Origin: Candidatus Poribacteria bacterium
GTDB lineage: Bacteria > Poribacteria > WGA-4E > WGA-3G
Assembly: GCA_028824685.1 (NCBI GenBank)
Contig: JAPPCZ010000105.1
Location: 84,091-148,090, forward strand
Reading direction: 5' to 3'
DNA: 64,000 bases
Positions 51,779 to 59,898 of this stretch are shown here, piece after piece. The position numbers and the translations under genes are program-made. Below the pieces are notes generated by a model, which had not been told where the DNA came from, made no database searches, and was given only the letters and a program-made list of their open reading frames with translations. Positions within the stretch are counted from its first letter, which is position 1; each line of letters opens with the position of its first letter.

Positions 51779-53734
51779 ATGTTTTTCAGTTGGAAAAAAT
51801 TGGTTTTTCCGATACTGATTTTATTGCTTACATTTGCAATATTGAGTTACGCCGAAAACATGAACGACACATCTAAAACCGACCATTCCGTGGAATTAGA
51901 ACCCGTTGTGGTGACTGCTACAAAAACACCGCACCGTCTAAAAGATACACCTATTATTACAAATCTGATTACAAGGACAGAAATCGAAGCGACTGGTGCG
52001 GAAAACATCGGTGAAGTGCTGGAACATAAGGCAGGCATCATTATTCATCGTGATGGACATGGTGACGGAGTGCAACTTCAAGGGCTTGACTCAGAATATG
52101 TCTTGATTCTTGTGGATGGTGAACCGCAGGTTGGGCGTATCGCAGGCAAACTTGATATGGCACGGATGGCGGTCGAAAATGTCGAACGGATAGAAATTGT
52201 GAAAGGCGCGACAGCCTCTCTTTTCGGTAATGCCGCACTCGCTGGCGTAATAAATATTATCACTCGCAAAGCTGCGTCACCTGTTTCTGTCCAAGTTTCT
52301 CAAAGTATTGAGCAAAACAACACTTTTGATAGCAGAGGCACTGTTGGATTGCAACAAGACAGATTCAACGGTTTATTGACGCTTAGTGCCAATCGCCGCG
52401 CTCCAATTGATTTAGATACTTCTAATCTCACTACCACAATTGATGGCTATGCTAACATAACGGGCACAATTCGGACAGAATATCAACTTAGACCCGCAAC
52501 AAATCTTCTGTTTTCTGGACAATATTTTACGCAGGACCAAGAAGGCATCAGTGAAAACGATTCCATCATTTATGACCGTCTTGGTGACATTGAAAACTTC
52601 AGTGGAAGTTTAGGAATAGAACACGAATTCGGCTTTGGAAACCCGCAGCGTGTATCTCCTACTCTACTGACAGGAAAACTCTACGCAACCCGATACGACG
52701 ATGAATCAACTGTGATTAGTCGTGAAACCAAGAAAACATCATCCCAAAATCTCAACATTCAAGACCTCCTCAAGGGTGAAATTCAGTTTGACACAACGCT
52801 ATGGAAAAAACACCGACTAACGCTCGGTGGAGAAGTTGTCCTTGAAAATCTCCAATCTCAGCGGATTGAAGGCGGGGAACGTGATATTTTCACGAATTCA
52901 CTCTTTCTCCAGAATGAGTTCCGACCTATTACCGCGTTTGCGCTTGTCATTGGTGGGCGTTTAGATATTCACTCCGAATTCGGGACACATTTGAGTCCAA
53001 AGTTAAGTTCCTTATATCGTGTGACAGACGATTTTCGGATTCGCGCTTCTTACGGACAAGGCTTCCGCGCACCAGATTTTAAAAACTTATATCTCAACTT
53101 CACAAATGTTACTTCCGGCTATCAAGTCTTGGGTAATCCAAGTCTTCAACCTGAATCCTCACACAATTGGAATCTGGGAGTAGAATATCAACTAACTGAT
53201 TCATTGCTGGGCAGAATCCACATGTATCGCAACGACTTGCACAATCTGATTGAAGCAGAACGCATCGGGAAAAGTGTATTAGGCGGAAGTAAGTTTGAAT
53301 ATCAAAACATCAGCGAAGCATACACAGAAGGGGTGGATATGGAAATTATTATTGGTAGCATTGGTGGATTCAGTTCGGCTGTTGGATATGCGTATCTCCG
53401 CGGTGCGAATAAAATAACTGGACTGCCGTTACTCAACCGTTCAACGCATAATGGCACGTTCAAACTGGCATATCTACATCTCAATAGCGGATTTCAAGTT
53501 GATCTACGTGGACGATACGCAAGCCCCTGGGGTTTCTTTGACGATGGAGATAAAGTCCTTGAACCTCAAGAACTTGCACCGAGTTACTGGATATGGAATA
53601 TTCGTGCTGCAAAGACACTCTTTAAATCACTGAAAGCATCAATCGGGTGTAACAATATATTTGATTTCAAAAATCCAACATTTTACACGTTTGTTGGCCG
53701 CTCATTTTATGGTGGATTGTCTTTAGCATATTAA
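51779..53734 (+). CDS. TonB-dependent haem/siderophore receptor
   Basis: Start at ATG 51779 (GAAGGAGA upstream) with signal MFFSWKKLVFPILILLLTFA; the longer frame begins 108 bases earlier without support. A 651-residue receptor: TonB-box-like ELEPVVVTATKTPHR, plug (IGEVLEHKAGIIIHRDGHGD, QLQGLDSEYVLILVDGEPQV, ERIEIVKGATASLFGNAALA) and barrel (GRLDIHSEFGTHLSPKLSSL; YGQGFRAPDFKNLYLNFTNV) ending SFYGGLSLAY. Pattern fits the HmuR/vitamin-B12 group. Followed by two HmuY-like genes and an ABC importer, so haem is the likeliest ligand. Confidence 0.88.
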   Translation: MFFSWKKLVFPILILLLTFAILSYAENMNDTSKTDHSVELEPVVVTATKTPHRLKDTPIITNLITRTEIEATGAENIGEVLEHKAGIIIHRDGHGDGVQLQGLDSEYVLILVDGEPQVGRIAGKLDMARMAVENVERIEIVKGATASLFGNAALAGVINIITRKAASPVSVQVSQSIEQNNTFDSRGTVGLQQDRFNGLLTLSANRRAPIDLDTSNLTTTIDGYANITGTIRTEYQLRPATNLLFSGQYFTQDQEGISENDSIIYDRLGDIENFSGSLGIEHEFGFGNPQRVSPTLLTGKLYATRYDDESTVISRETKKTSSQNLNIQDLLKGEIQFDTTLWKKHRLTLGGEVVLENLQSQRIEGGERDIFTNSLFLQNEFRPITAFALVIGGRLDIHSEFGTHLSPKLSSLYRVTDDFRIRASYGQGFRAPDFKNLYLNFTNVTSGYQVLGNPSLQPESSHNWNLGVEYQLTDSLLGRIHMYRNDLHNLIEAERIGKSVLGGSKFEYQNISEAYTEGVDMEIIIGSIGGFSSAVGYAYLRGANKITGLPLLNRSTHNGTFKLAYLHLNSGFQVDLRGRYASPWGFFDDGDKVLEPQELAPSYWIWNIRAAKTLFKSLKASIGCNNIFDFKNPTFYTFVGRSFYGGLSLAY

Positions 53735-53741
53735 AACTTAT

Positions 53742-53767
53742 GGTAGGGACTTCCAAAGTCCCTTACC
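53742..53767. terminator. Hairpin after the TonB receptor gene
   Basis: GGTAGGGACTT pairs with AAGTCCCTTACC, loop CCA. Starts with GGTAG, so it may belong to the GTAG element group; no T-run. Confidence 0.5.
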
Positions 53768-53867
53768 GATAATTAGCCAAATCGAAAAATCACTTATTAT
53801 AATAATCTTACCAGAATACCTTTTGGTGTTCTGTATAAAATCTGTATAAAAACAAAGGAGTTATCTG

Positions 53868-54512
53868 ATGAAAAGGTTCATGTGCTTACACAACCTAATC
53901 TTTAGCACAATTTTACTTTTCGTCGTAACTTTCAGCATCGCAGTTTTTACTGCGTATGCTGAACTTCATCAAAACAGTCTCACGGTCGATGCAACCGACC
54001 GTGAGAATTGGGCTTATCTAAACCTACTTGAGGGTAAGGTTGTTGACATTGAAGATGCCGCAACCTCCCTCAAATGGGATCTCGGTTTTAAGCGAACTGC
54101 AGTCATCGTCAATGGTGGCATCAGTGGTTCAGGAGAAGCTGAGGCACAGGTTTTGGATGACATCTCTTTTGAAGATGTCCTTGAAGCGCCAGAGGGAGAT
54201 TACGTTTCAGATACCGATCAGATCGCCACATTCGCTCGAGGCGATGGTTGGTACACCTATACAGGACCGCCAAATCATTGGGTCCTGCCGAATGACAAAG
54301 TTTACGTCCTGCGGAGTGCTGCGGGCAATTATGCCAAACTCCGTTTTATCGGTTATTACGAGAATAATGAAACTAAAGAAGGTTCTGGGCTTGTCAGTAT
54401 AGAGTATGTCCTACAAGACGATGGCACTCGAAACTTCTTTGAATCCGACCCTGCGGATGTCGTTGCACGACAGAAACTAACGACGACATGGGCGGAACTC
54501 AAGCAAAATTAG
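53868..54512 (+). CDS. Secreted HmuY-like haem-binding protein with C-terminal KLTTTWAELK tag
   Basis: A 214-residue exported protein (hydrophobic leader LIFSTILLFVVTFSIAVFTA, cleaved after AYA). The mature part follows the HmuY fold of haemophores: VDATDRENWAYLNLLEGKVV, TSLKWDLGFKRTAVIVNGGI, GWYTYTGPPNHWVLPNDKVY and LRFIGYYENNETKEGSGLVS. His in GPPNHWVLP, kept in the paralogue, is a candidate haem ligand. There is no lipobox; instead the protein ends ARQKLTTTWAELKQN, the tail shared with the concanavalin-like proteins. So the two HmuY-like proteins seem held at the cell by different means. Confidence 0.85.
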   Translation: MKRFMCLHNLIFSTILLFVVTFSIAVFTAYAELHQNSLTVDATDRENWAYLNLLEGKVVDIEDAATSLKWDLGFKRTAVIVNGGISGSGEAEAQVLDDISFEDVLEAPEGDYVSDTDQIATFARGDGWYTYTGPPNHWVLPNDKVYVLRSAAGNYAKLRFIGYYENNETKEGSGLVSIEYVLQDDGTRNFFESDPADVVARQKLTTTWAELKQN

Positions 54513-54545
54513 AAAATATGTAATTCACAATTTAGGAGGAAACAA

Positions 54546-54776
54546 ATGGGCTACAAAGCCAACTTTCTATCACAATCCGATATATGTGCCGTCTATCAAT
54601 GCCTTGATGGCCATATTCACTTTAAATATCGATCCTTGGACATTGCAATGGATCCTAAAGAATTCTATCAGGTAGCTGAAGTCTTTACCGATGCATTACG
54701 GACCTTACGCAAGGTCAAAGAACCAGCGAACGATAAAATCAACCTTGCAGACATTGAAGTGCTGCCAAAAGTTTAA
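54546..54776 (+). CDS. 76-residue conserved-looking protein between the HmuY-like genes
   Basis: Small cytoplasmic protein, no signal peptide. Begins MGYKANFLSQSDICAVYQCL, then GHIHFKYRSLDIAMDPKEFY and an EVFTDALRTLRKVKEP helix. It contains two Cys and a His-x-His. No family recognised. TTAGGAGGAAACAA ribosome site; 33 bases from the first HmuY gene and 48 from the second, so co-transcribed. A metal or haem trafficking role is only suggested by position. Confidence 0.65.
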   Translation: MGYKANFLSQSDICAVYQCLDGHIHFKYRSLDIAMDPKEFYQVAEVFTDALRTLRKVKEPANDKINLADIEVLPKV

Positions 54777-54824
54777 TTATTTCATGTTACGCGCCTATGA
54801 TGGTGCCTCTAAAAGGAGAAAATC

Positions 54825-55511
54825 ATGGATAGAATCAAAGATTACCTCAATTGGAATATTGTGATCTGGTTTATGTTATTTGTTGGCGTCTTTATCTTTT
54901 TTGGCTGCGTTTCCGTTGATGAAAGCGAGGTTGAAAAAATACTTGCAGACGCTGATGCCACAGATAAAATGTCAGATCCGTCTACGACTACTGAGGATCC
55001 GACACAGATTGATGAACCCGTTGGTTTGGAAACACTAACATTCACAATTGATGCTACAAACAGAGAGGAGTGGACGTACTTCTCTTTTGATACAGGCGAT
55101 GTTGTTGAAGTTGCAGATGCGGTCAATTCGGAAGAATGGGATATTGGATTTCAACGGACACAGGTCAAACTTAACGGTGGTATCAGCGGTCCAGGAATGG
55201 GAAGTGCAGTTATGCTTACAGACACAACTTTTGAAGATGTAACAGTTGCTCCAGAAGATGGGTATCGCGCTGATACAGAAGACACACTTGCAATTGTTCC
55301 GCAAAGTGAAAAGGGCTGGTATATCTATACGGGTCCGCCAACACATTGGATTCTGCCTTTGGAAGATCGCGTGTTTGTGATTAAAGCTGCAGACGGCACT
55401 TTCGCTAAAGTCCGTTTTGTTGGGTATTACAAAGATAACGAAAACAAGCAGGATAGCGGTTTTGTGACGTTTGAGTACGCCCATCAACCCGATGGAAGCC
55501 GTAAGTTTTAA
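54825..55511 (+). CDS. HmuY-like haem-binding lipoprotein
   Basis: A 228-residue lipoprotein (IVIWFMLFVGVFIFFGC; Cys lipobox) with an acidic linker, then an HmuY-type domain similar to that encoded at 53868: IDATNREEWTYFSFDTGDVV, NSEEWDIGFQRTQVKLNGGI, GWYIYTGPPTHWILPLEDRV, AKVRFVGYYKDNENKQDSGF. The GPPxHWxLP His is conserved between paralogues. It lacks the C-terminal KLTTTW tag. Lipid anchoring suggests surface or periplasmic capture before the TonB receptor or after it. Confidence 0.85.
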   Translation: MDRIKDYLNWNIVIWFMLFVGVFIFFGCVSVDESEVEKILADADATDKMSDPSTTTEDPTQIDEPVGLETLTFTIDATNREEWTYFSFDTGDVVEVADAVNSEEWDIGFQRTQVKLNGGISGPGMGSAVMLTDTTFEDVTVAPEDGYRADTEDTLAIVPQSEKGWYIYTGPPTHWILPLEDRVFVIKAADGTFAKVRFVGYYKDNENKQDSGFVTFEYAHQPDGSRKF

Positions 55512-55606
55512 TTAGGTAAGACGTATGTAGAGGCTTTTCTATCGTCTATACAGAACAACTGAACACTGAGTTCATGGGACGTTGGGCGTGAGACCTATTT
55601 TAAACT

Positions 55607-55631
55607 AAATTTATGCCGCATGCATAAATTT
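55607..55631. repeat. Perfect 10-bp inverted repeat upstream of the binding-protein gene
   Basis: AAATTTATGC (55607-55616) and GCATAAATTT (55622-55631) around CGCAT; 64 bases before the ATG at 55695. Operator or small hairpin; function unknown. Confidence 0.4.
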
Positions 55632-55694
55632 TGCATCAAAATCTCCTAACCTCAATAAGTTTCATGCCCAACTGCTCATCTTCAGGAGGATACA

Positions 55695-56648
55695 ATGCAA
55701 ATTATTCGCTCAAACTTGTGTAAGGCATGGATATTAAGTGTTTTTATTTTCTTTTTGTTTGGGATATTTCTATGTGTCGTTGTTGCCGCATCAATTGAGG
55801 TAACAGATGCAGATGATAAAACCGTCGCTATTACTTCATCAGAACGCATTGTAAGTCTCAACGGTAGCACCACCGAGATACTCTTTGCACTGGGTGTTGG
55901 TGAAAACGTCGTCGGTTGTGATGCGTCGTCGACCTACCCTAAAGATGTAAAGAAAAAGCTGCCGAGTGTTGGGTATCAGTATGGGCTAAACGCTGAGGGA
56001 ATCCTCTCCTTGAAGCCGACCTTGGTGATTGGACGCGACGATGTAAAACCGCCACAAGTTGTTGAACAACTCCGCATGGCGGGAGTAACAGTTTTATTAC
56101 TCAAAGAACCTCGTAGTTTTAAGGATGCTAAGCAACGGTTGTTAACAATCGGCAAAGCAGTTGGATGTGAAAAGAAAGCGAAAGAATTAACGAAGATTTT
56201 GGAGACAGACATCAAGAAGTTGAAAAAGAAACTTACCTCACGTAAAGGGAAACCAAAACTGAAAGCGTTGTTTTTATATCTACGAGGCACACAAACCACT
56301 TTGGTATTAGGTAAGGATACTGCACTGGGAGCGATGTTTGAGATTGTTGGTGTAGAAAACGCTGCAGGTAACATAAAAGGAAACAAGCCGATGACTGCGG
56401 AAGCAGTAATTGCCGCACAACCTGATGTATATGTGCTGTTTACCACAGGGTTGGAATCTGTTGGTGGGGTTGATGGGCTACTTAAATTATCGGGATTGGC
56501 ACTTACGCCTGCGGGAAAAAAAAGACGTGTTGTGGCTTTAGATGGGCAATATTTATCCGGATTTGGTCCCCGTTGTGGGCGCGCCGCGCTTGACCTGTTC
56601 AGAGGTATCTATGAAGTTGAAGGACATTTCGTTGCGACAGGTGAATAA
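55695..56648 (+). CDS. Haem/cobalamin-type ABC substrate-binding protein (HmuT/BtuF class)
   Basis: A 317-residue periplasmic class III binding protein. Signal region WILSVFIFFLFGIFLCVVVA, then ITSSERIVSLNGSTTEILFALGVGENVVG, GYQYGLNAEGILSLKPTLVIG, and KPMTAEAVIAAQPDVYVLFT, all typical. Such proteins hand haem, cobalamin or siderophores to FecCD permeases. With HmuY-like and IsdG-type neighbours haem is most probable. AGGAGG ribosome site; 25 bases to the permease gene. Confidence 0.88.
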   Translation: MQIIRSNLCKAWILSVFIFFLFGIFLCVVVAASIEVTDADDKTVAITSSERIVSLNGSTTEILFALGVGENVVGCDASSTYPKDVKKKLPSVGYQYGLNAEGILSLKPTLVIGRDDVKPPQVVEQLRMAGVTVLLLKEPRSFKDAKQRLLTIGKAVGCEKKAKELTKILETDIKKLKKKLTSRKGKPKLKALFLYLRGTQTTLVLGKDTALGAMFEIVGVENAAGNIKGNKPMTAEAVIAAQPDVYVLFTTGLESVGGVDGLLKLSGLALTPAGKKRRVVALDGQYLSGFGPRCGRAALDLFRGIYEVEGHFVATGE

Positions 56649-56673
56649 TCTTGGCTCCAGTACCTAAGGGAAT

Positions 56674-57669
56674 ATGCAAAAACGGACTAAGATTCTACTC
56701 ATTCTCATCGGGTTACTACCAGTATCAATTTGTATTGCGGCAGGGATAGGCGCATATCAAATTCTTCCATGGAAAATTCCAAGAGTTCTTCTTTTCCAAG
56801 AGGATGGTTTCGCAGTACTTGTCTATGTTCGTTTTCCACGCGTTGTTTTGGCAGCACTTGTTGGCGCTATGTTAGCAATATCCGGGACAACCCTTCAAGG
56901 CATTTTTCGCAATCCATTGGCGGATCCCGGATTAATCGGTGTCACCGCAGGTGCGGGGTTAGGCGCATCGTTATGGATTGTACTGATTGGTGGTGGGGCA
57001 TTAGGCATGTGGGGACTTCCTATTGCAGCGTTCGCTTGTGGTATGCTTGTAACTATAGGGGTCTGGAAAATATCGGAATCGCAAGGTAAGGTGCACACGG
57101 TGACACTATTGCTGGCAGGAATTGCGCTCAACAGTCTTGCGGGTGCGTGCATAGGACTAATGACGTTTCTGGCTGACGATGAACAACTGCGAAGTCTAAC
57201 CTTTTGGTTGCTCGGTGGTTTTGGTGGCGCAACGTGGCATGTTGTATTTGTAACGCTCCCGATAACAATCGTAGGGGTGTTTGTGTTGTTACAACAGGCA
57301 TCCGCACTGAATGCGATTAGTCTTGGTGAATCCGAAGCTTACCACCTCGGTGTCCCAACAGAAACGCTAAAAAGGTGGTCTGTTTTTGGAGTCGCTTTAA
57401 CGGTAGGTGCAGCGGTGTCTGCTGCTGGTGGAATCGGTTTCGTTGGGCTTGTCGTTCCGCATCTCTTGAGACTCATGGGTGGTGCAGATCATCGGTATGT
57501 ATTGCCCGGTTCAGCATTAGGCGGTGCAATCCTATTGATCTTAGCAGACCTATTCTCAAGAACCGTTGTTGTTCCTGCCGAATTGCCGGTTGGCGTTGTG
57601 ACCGCGTTGATCGGTGGGCCGTTTTTTCTGTGGCTTCTAATAAGATTCAAACGCGAGGTTTTTCTATAG
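56674..57669 (+). CDS. FecCD-family ABC permease (HmuU/BtuC type)
   Basis: A 331-residue inner-membrane permease of about ten helices. Family motifs: RFPRVVLAALVGAMLAISGT, TLQGIFRNPLADPGLIGVTA, GAGLGASLWIVLIGGGALGM, SAAGGIGFVGLVVPHLLRLM and PVGVVTALIGGPFFLWLLIR. Works with the upstream binding protein and downstream ATPase to import a metal-chelate such as haem. Confidence 0.93.
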   Translation: MQKRTKILLILIGLLPVSICIAAGIGAYQILPWKIPRVLLFQEDGFAVLVYVRFPRVVLAALVGAMLAISGTTLQGIFRNPLADPGLIGVTAGAGLGASLWIVLIGGGALGMWGLPIAAFACGMLVTIGVWKISESQGKVHTVTLLLAGIALNSLAGACIGLMTFLADDEQLRSLTFWLLGGFGGATWHVVFVTLPITIVGVFVLLQQASALNAISLGESEAYHLGVPTETLKRWSVFGVALTVGAAVSAAGGIGFVGLVVPHLLRLMGGADHRYVLPGSALGGAILLILADLFSRTVVVPAELPVGVVTALIGGPFFLWLLIRFKREVFL

Positions 57670-57670
57670 G

Positions 57671-57787
57671 TTATAGTGAAATCCAAAAATATGTTCACAT
57701 TTCAATGAATAACAATCCGGATATGCTCTCCGCTGGCGAGGTTTCCTAACCTCGCCAATGTAAAGGTAATTGTGGATTTTACTATAA
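57671..57787. mobile_element. MITE-like element with TTATAGT ends inside the transporter operon
   Basis: 117 bp with terminal inverted repeats starting TTATAGTGAAATCCA and ending ACTATAA, about 25 of 31 positions matching. A GGCGAGGTTTCCTAACCTCGCC hairpin is in the middle (abridged stem GGCGAGG/CCTCGCC). It separates the permease and ATPase genes, so it may affect operon expression. Ends resemble those of 11302-11503. Confidence 0.55.
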
Positions 57788-57837
57788 TATTTCATATTTT
57801 GGGGTTTGTAGGTTCACAGGGAATGAAGAGGTAAGCT

Positions 57838-58608
57838 ATGATTGAATTGGAAGAAGTTGGTTATCAGATTAACGGGAAATGGTTAGTCCGCGACATTAAC
57901 CTTATAATAAAAAACGGTATGTTATGGGGTTTTGTCGGTCCGAATGGTGCCGGTAAATCCACACTCTTACGTCTTATTTCAGGTGAACTGATACCAACAA
58001 CCGGTGAAATAAGGTTTTTTGGAAAACCGATTAGCAGTTTTGAACCGAAGGAACTTGCCCGCCTCCGCGCATACCTTCAACAAAAACGAGATATAAATTT
58101 TCCTTTCACCGCTTTAGAGATTGTCCTTTTTGGGCGTTACCCGTATCTCAATGGCACAAAAGAGACTGGTTGTGACATTGCTATTGCACATAAAGCACTT
58201 CGGCAGGTTGAAGCGGACGTATTTGCAGAACGTCTCTATCCAACCTTATCTGGTGGGGAAGCAAGCCGCGTGGATGTTGCCCGAATCCTCGCACAAGCCC
58301 CTGGTCTATTTTTGTTAGATGAACCGACAAACCATCTTGATCCTAAGCATCAGGTGCAGATATTCAATCTGTGTAAATCAATTTGTGATCAAGGTAAAAC
58401 TGTTATCACCGCTATTCATGATCTAAATCTCGCGTCCATGTATGCTGACCAACTCTTGATATTAAAAAATGGTGTTTCTGTTGCTTGCGGTCCCCCAAAA
58501 TCTGTCCTAACACAAAATATGTTAACCGAAACCTATGGAGTATCGTTTAATATATTACCGCATCCAGATGGTTATCCATGTGTGATGCCGAACCTGAATA
58601 TTTTATAA
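57838..58608 (+). CDS. Haem/cobalamin-type ABC ATPase (HmuV/BtuD class)
   Basis: A 256-residue ATPase with intact motifs: Walker A GPNGAGKST (residue 40), Q-loop LQQKRDINF, signature LSGGEASRVDVARIL, Walker B GLFLLDEPTNHLDP and switch His in TAIHDLNLASMYADQL. The YLQQKRDINFPFTALEIVLF segment is typical of the HmuV group. Completes the importer. Its start follows the MITE-like element by 50 bases. Confidence 0.92.
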   Translation: MIELEEVGYQINGKWLVRDINLIIKNGMLWGFVGPNGAGKSTLLRLISGELIPTTGEIRFFGKPISSFEPKELARLRAYLQQKRDINFPFTALEIVLFGRYPYLNGTKETGCDIAIAHKALRQVEADVFAERLYPTLSGGEASRVDVARILAQAPGLFLLDEPTNHLDPKHQVQIFNLCKSICDQGKTVITAIHDLNLASMYADQLLILKNGVSVACGPPKSVLTQNMLTETYGVSFNILPHPDGYPCVMPNLNIL

Positions 58609-58697
58609 GGTTCATTCGGATTTTTAGTGTTATCATATACATTTTCTATAGTTGAAATAATGCATTGAAACGCAACGCATTATGATAGGAGAAAATC

Positions 58698-59153
58698 ATG
58701 GATCAAGCAAAAACAGACGTAATTATTCAAGAACTGACTAAGGTATATTGGATGGAATTGGAGGCGACAATTAATTATCTGGCAATATCCGTTGATTTGG
58801 ATGGTATTCGTGCAGAAGAAATTAAAAAATCCTTAGCAGCGGATATTCAAACAGAAATAACGCATGCAAAAGATCTCGCTGCTCGCATTAAGGAGATTGG
58901 CGGGAAGGTGCCAGGGTCGTTTGAATTTAAACCGGTACAATCTTCGCTTCAACCGCCAGAAAGCACCACAGATGTTGTGGCAGCAATTCATGGTGTTATT
59001 GAAGCAGAGAATTCCGCAATTGAACAATACAATAAGATTATTCGCTTATGTGATGGAATAGACTACGTTACGCAGGACCTCTGTGTCAGACTCCTCGCTG
59101 ACGAAGAAACGCATCGCAGGGAATTCAGAGGGTTTCTGAAGGAATATGAGTAA
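58698..59153 (+). CDS. Ferritin-like (bacterioferritin/Dps-type) protein
   Basis: A 151-residue four-helix-bundle protein beginning DVIIQELTKVYWMELEATIN. Di-iron residues: Glu in WMELEATINYLA, E-x-x-H in QTEITHAKDLA, Glu in VIEAENSAIEQYNK and E-x-x-H in ADEETHRREF. No haem-ligating Met is obvious. Iron storage or detoxification after haem breakdown is the natural place for it. ATAGGAGA ribosome site; followed by a strong terminator. Confidence 0.82.
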   Translation: MDQAKTDVIIQELTKVYWMELEATINYLAISVDLDGIRAEEIKKSLAADIQTEITHAKDLAARIKEIGGKVPGSFEFKPVQSSLQPPESTTDVVAAIHGVIEAENSAIEQYNKIIRLCDGIDYVTQDLCVRLLADEETHRREFRGFLKEYE

Positions 59154-59183
59154 CGGTCATTCTATTGTAGTGGCATTGAAATT

Positions 59184-59220
59184 AAGGACATCGGGTGTAA
59201 CCGCCCGATGTCCTTTTTAT
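59184..59220 (+). terminator. Rho-independent terminator of the haem/iron island
   Basis: Perfect 12-bp stem AAGGACATCGGG (59184-59195) and CCCGATGTCCTT (59204-59215), followed by TTT. Confidence 0.9.
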
Positions 59221-59250
59221 ATGTGGACAAATACTGAAGGTGGAAGGAAC

Positions 59251-59898
59251 TCACCGCCTCTCTAAAATCATCTTTTTTGCGCCAGAGATATTCAGGGTAA
59301 GCGTTTTTTCTTTCAAAGTAGCGGTGGATCGCCTGAAAGGTGTAAGGATAATGTTCTTGAATTCCTGAATATAATCTTGTTCTGCTTGTTCATTTGTTAT
59401 TTGACCTTCAGTCAGTTTTTCAATAAAATCTTCCGGATCAGACGTTATTTTCACATCTGCTTCTTCTGTAATAAAAAAGAGCATCGGATTTACAACACTG
59501 TAGGCACCCGACCATACCCCTTTTATTTTCATCTTACCATCGATCAACACCACCTCTGGACCAGGCAAAATTTCTGGAAAAGCGATAATCACTTCAAGTT
59601 CAAGATTAATTATCCATGAATCATCCGCAGAAAGAACGAACCGAAATTGTTTGACTTCAACGGCTTGTCCTTCTAAATCTTCTCCCACAGGTGATTCAAA
59701 AAAGGCTCCAGGAGTCAGACCATTGATTGATACAACTTCCCAAGTGCCAAGTAAATCTTCCTTTGGCAAATCGGGTTGTGAAACAGATTTTTCTTCGCTT
59801 GACTCATCAACATCAGGTTTTTCTTCATCGCTTCCACAGCCAATTATTCCTAAAAACACTATACCCATTAGCAGAATTGAAGGCATACAACTTTTCAA
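59251..59898 (-). CDS. Hypothetical lipoprotein
   Basis: A 215-residue lipoprotein: MKSCMPSILLMGIVFLGIIG with Cys after GIIG, then an acidic linker. The mature domain contains GTWEVVSINGLTPGAFFESP and alternating beta strands with an Asp/Glu-rich tail, as in lipocalin-like lipoproteins. Convergent with the ferritin-like gene. No enzyme motif. Confidence 0.65.
   Translation of the reverse strand: MKSCMPSILLMGIVFLGIIGCGSDEEKPDVDESSEEKSVSQPDLPKEDLLGTWEVVSINGLTPGAFFESPVGEDLEGQAVEVKQFRFVLSADDSWIINLELEVIIAFPEILPGPEVVLIDGKMKIKGVWSGAYSVVNPMLFFITEEADVKITSDPEDFIEKLTEGQITNEQAEQDYIQEFKNIILTPFRRSTATLKEKTLTLNISGAKKMILERR

Noticed and set aside
55512..55694. Cobalamin riboswitch before the binding-protein gene
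   Set aside because: The region is short and lacks recognisable B12-box sequence; only a 10-bp inverted repeat is present.
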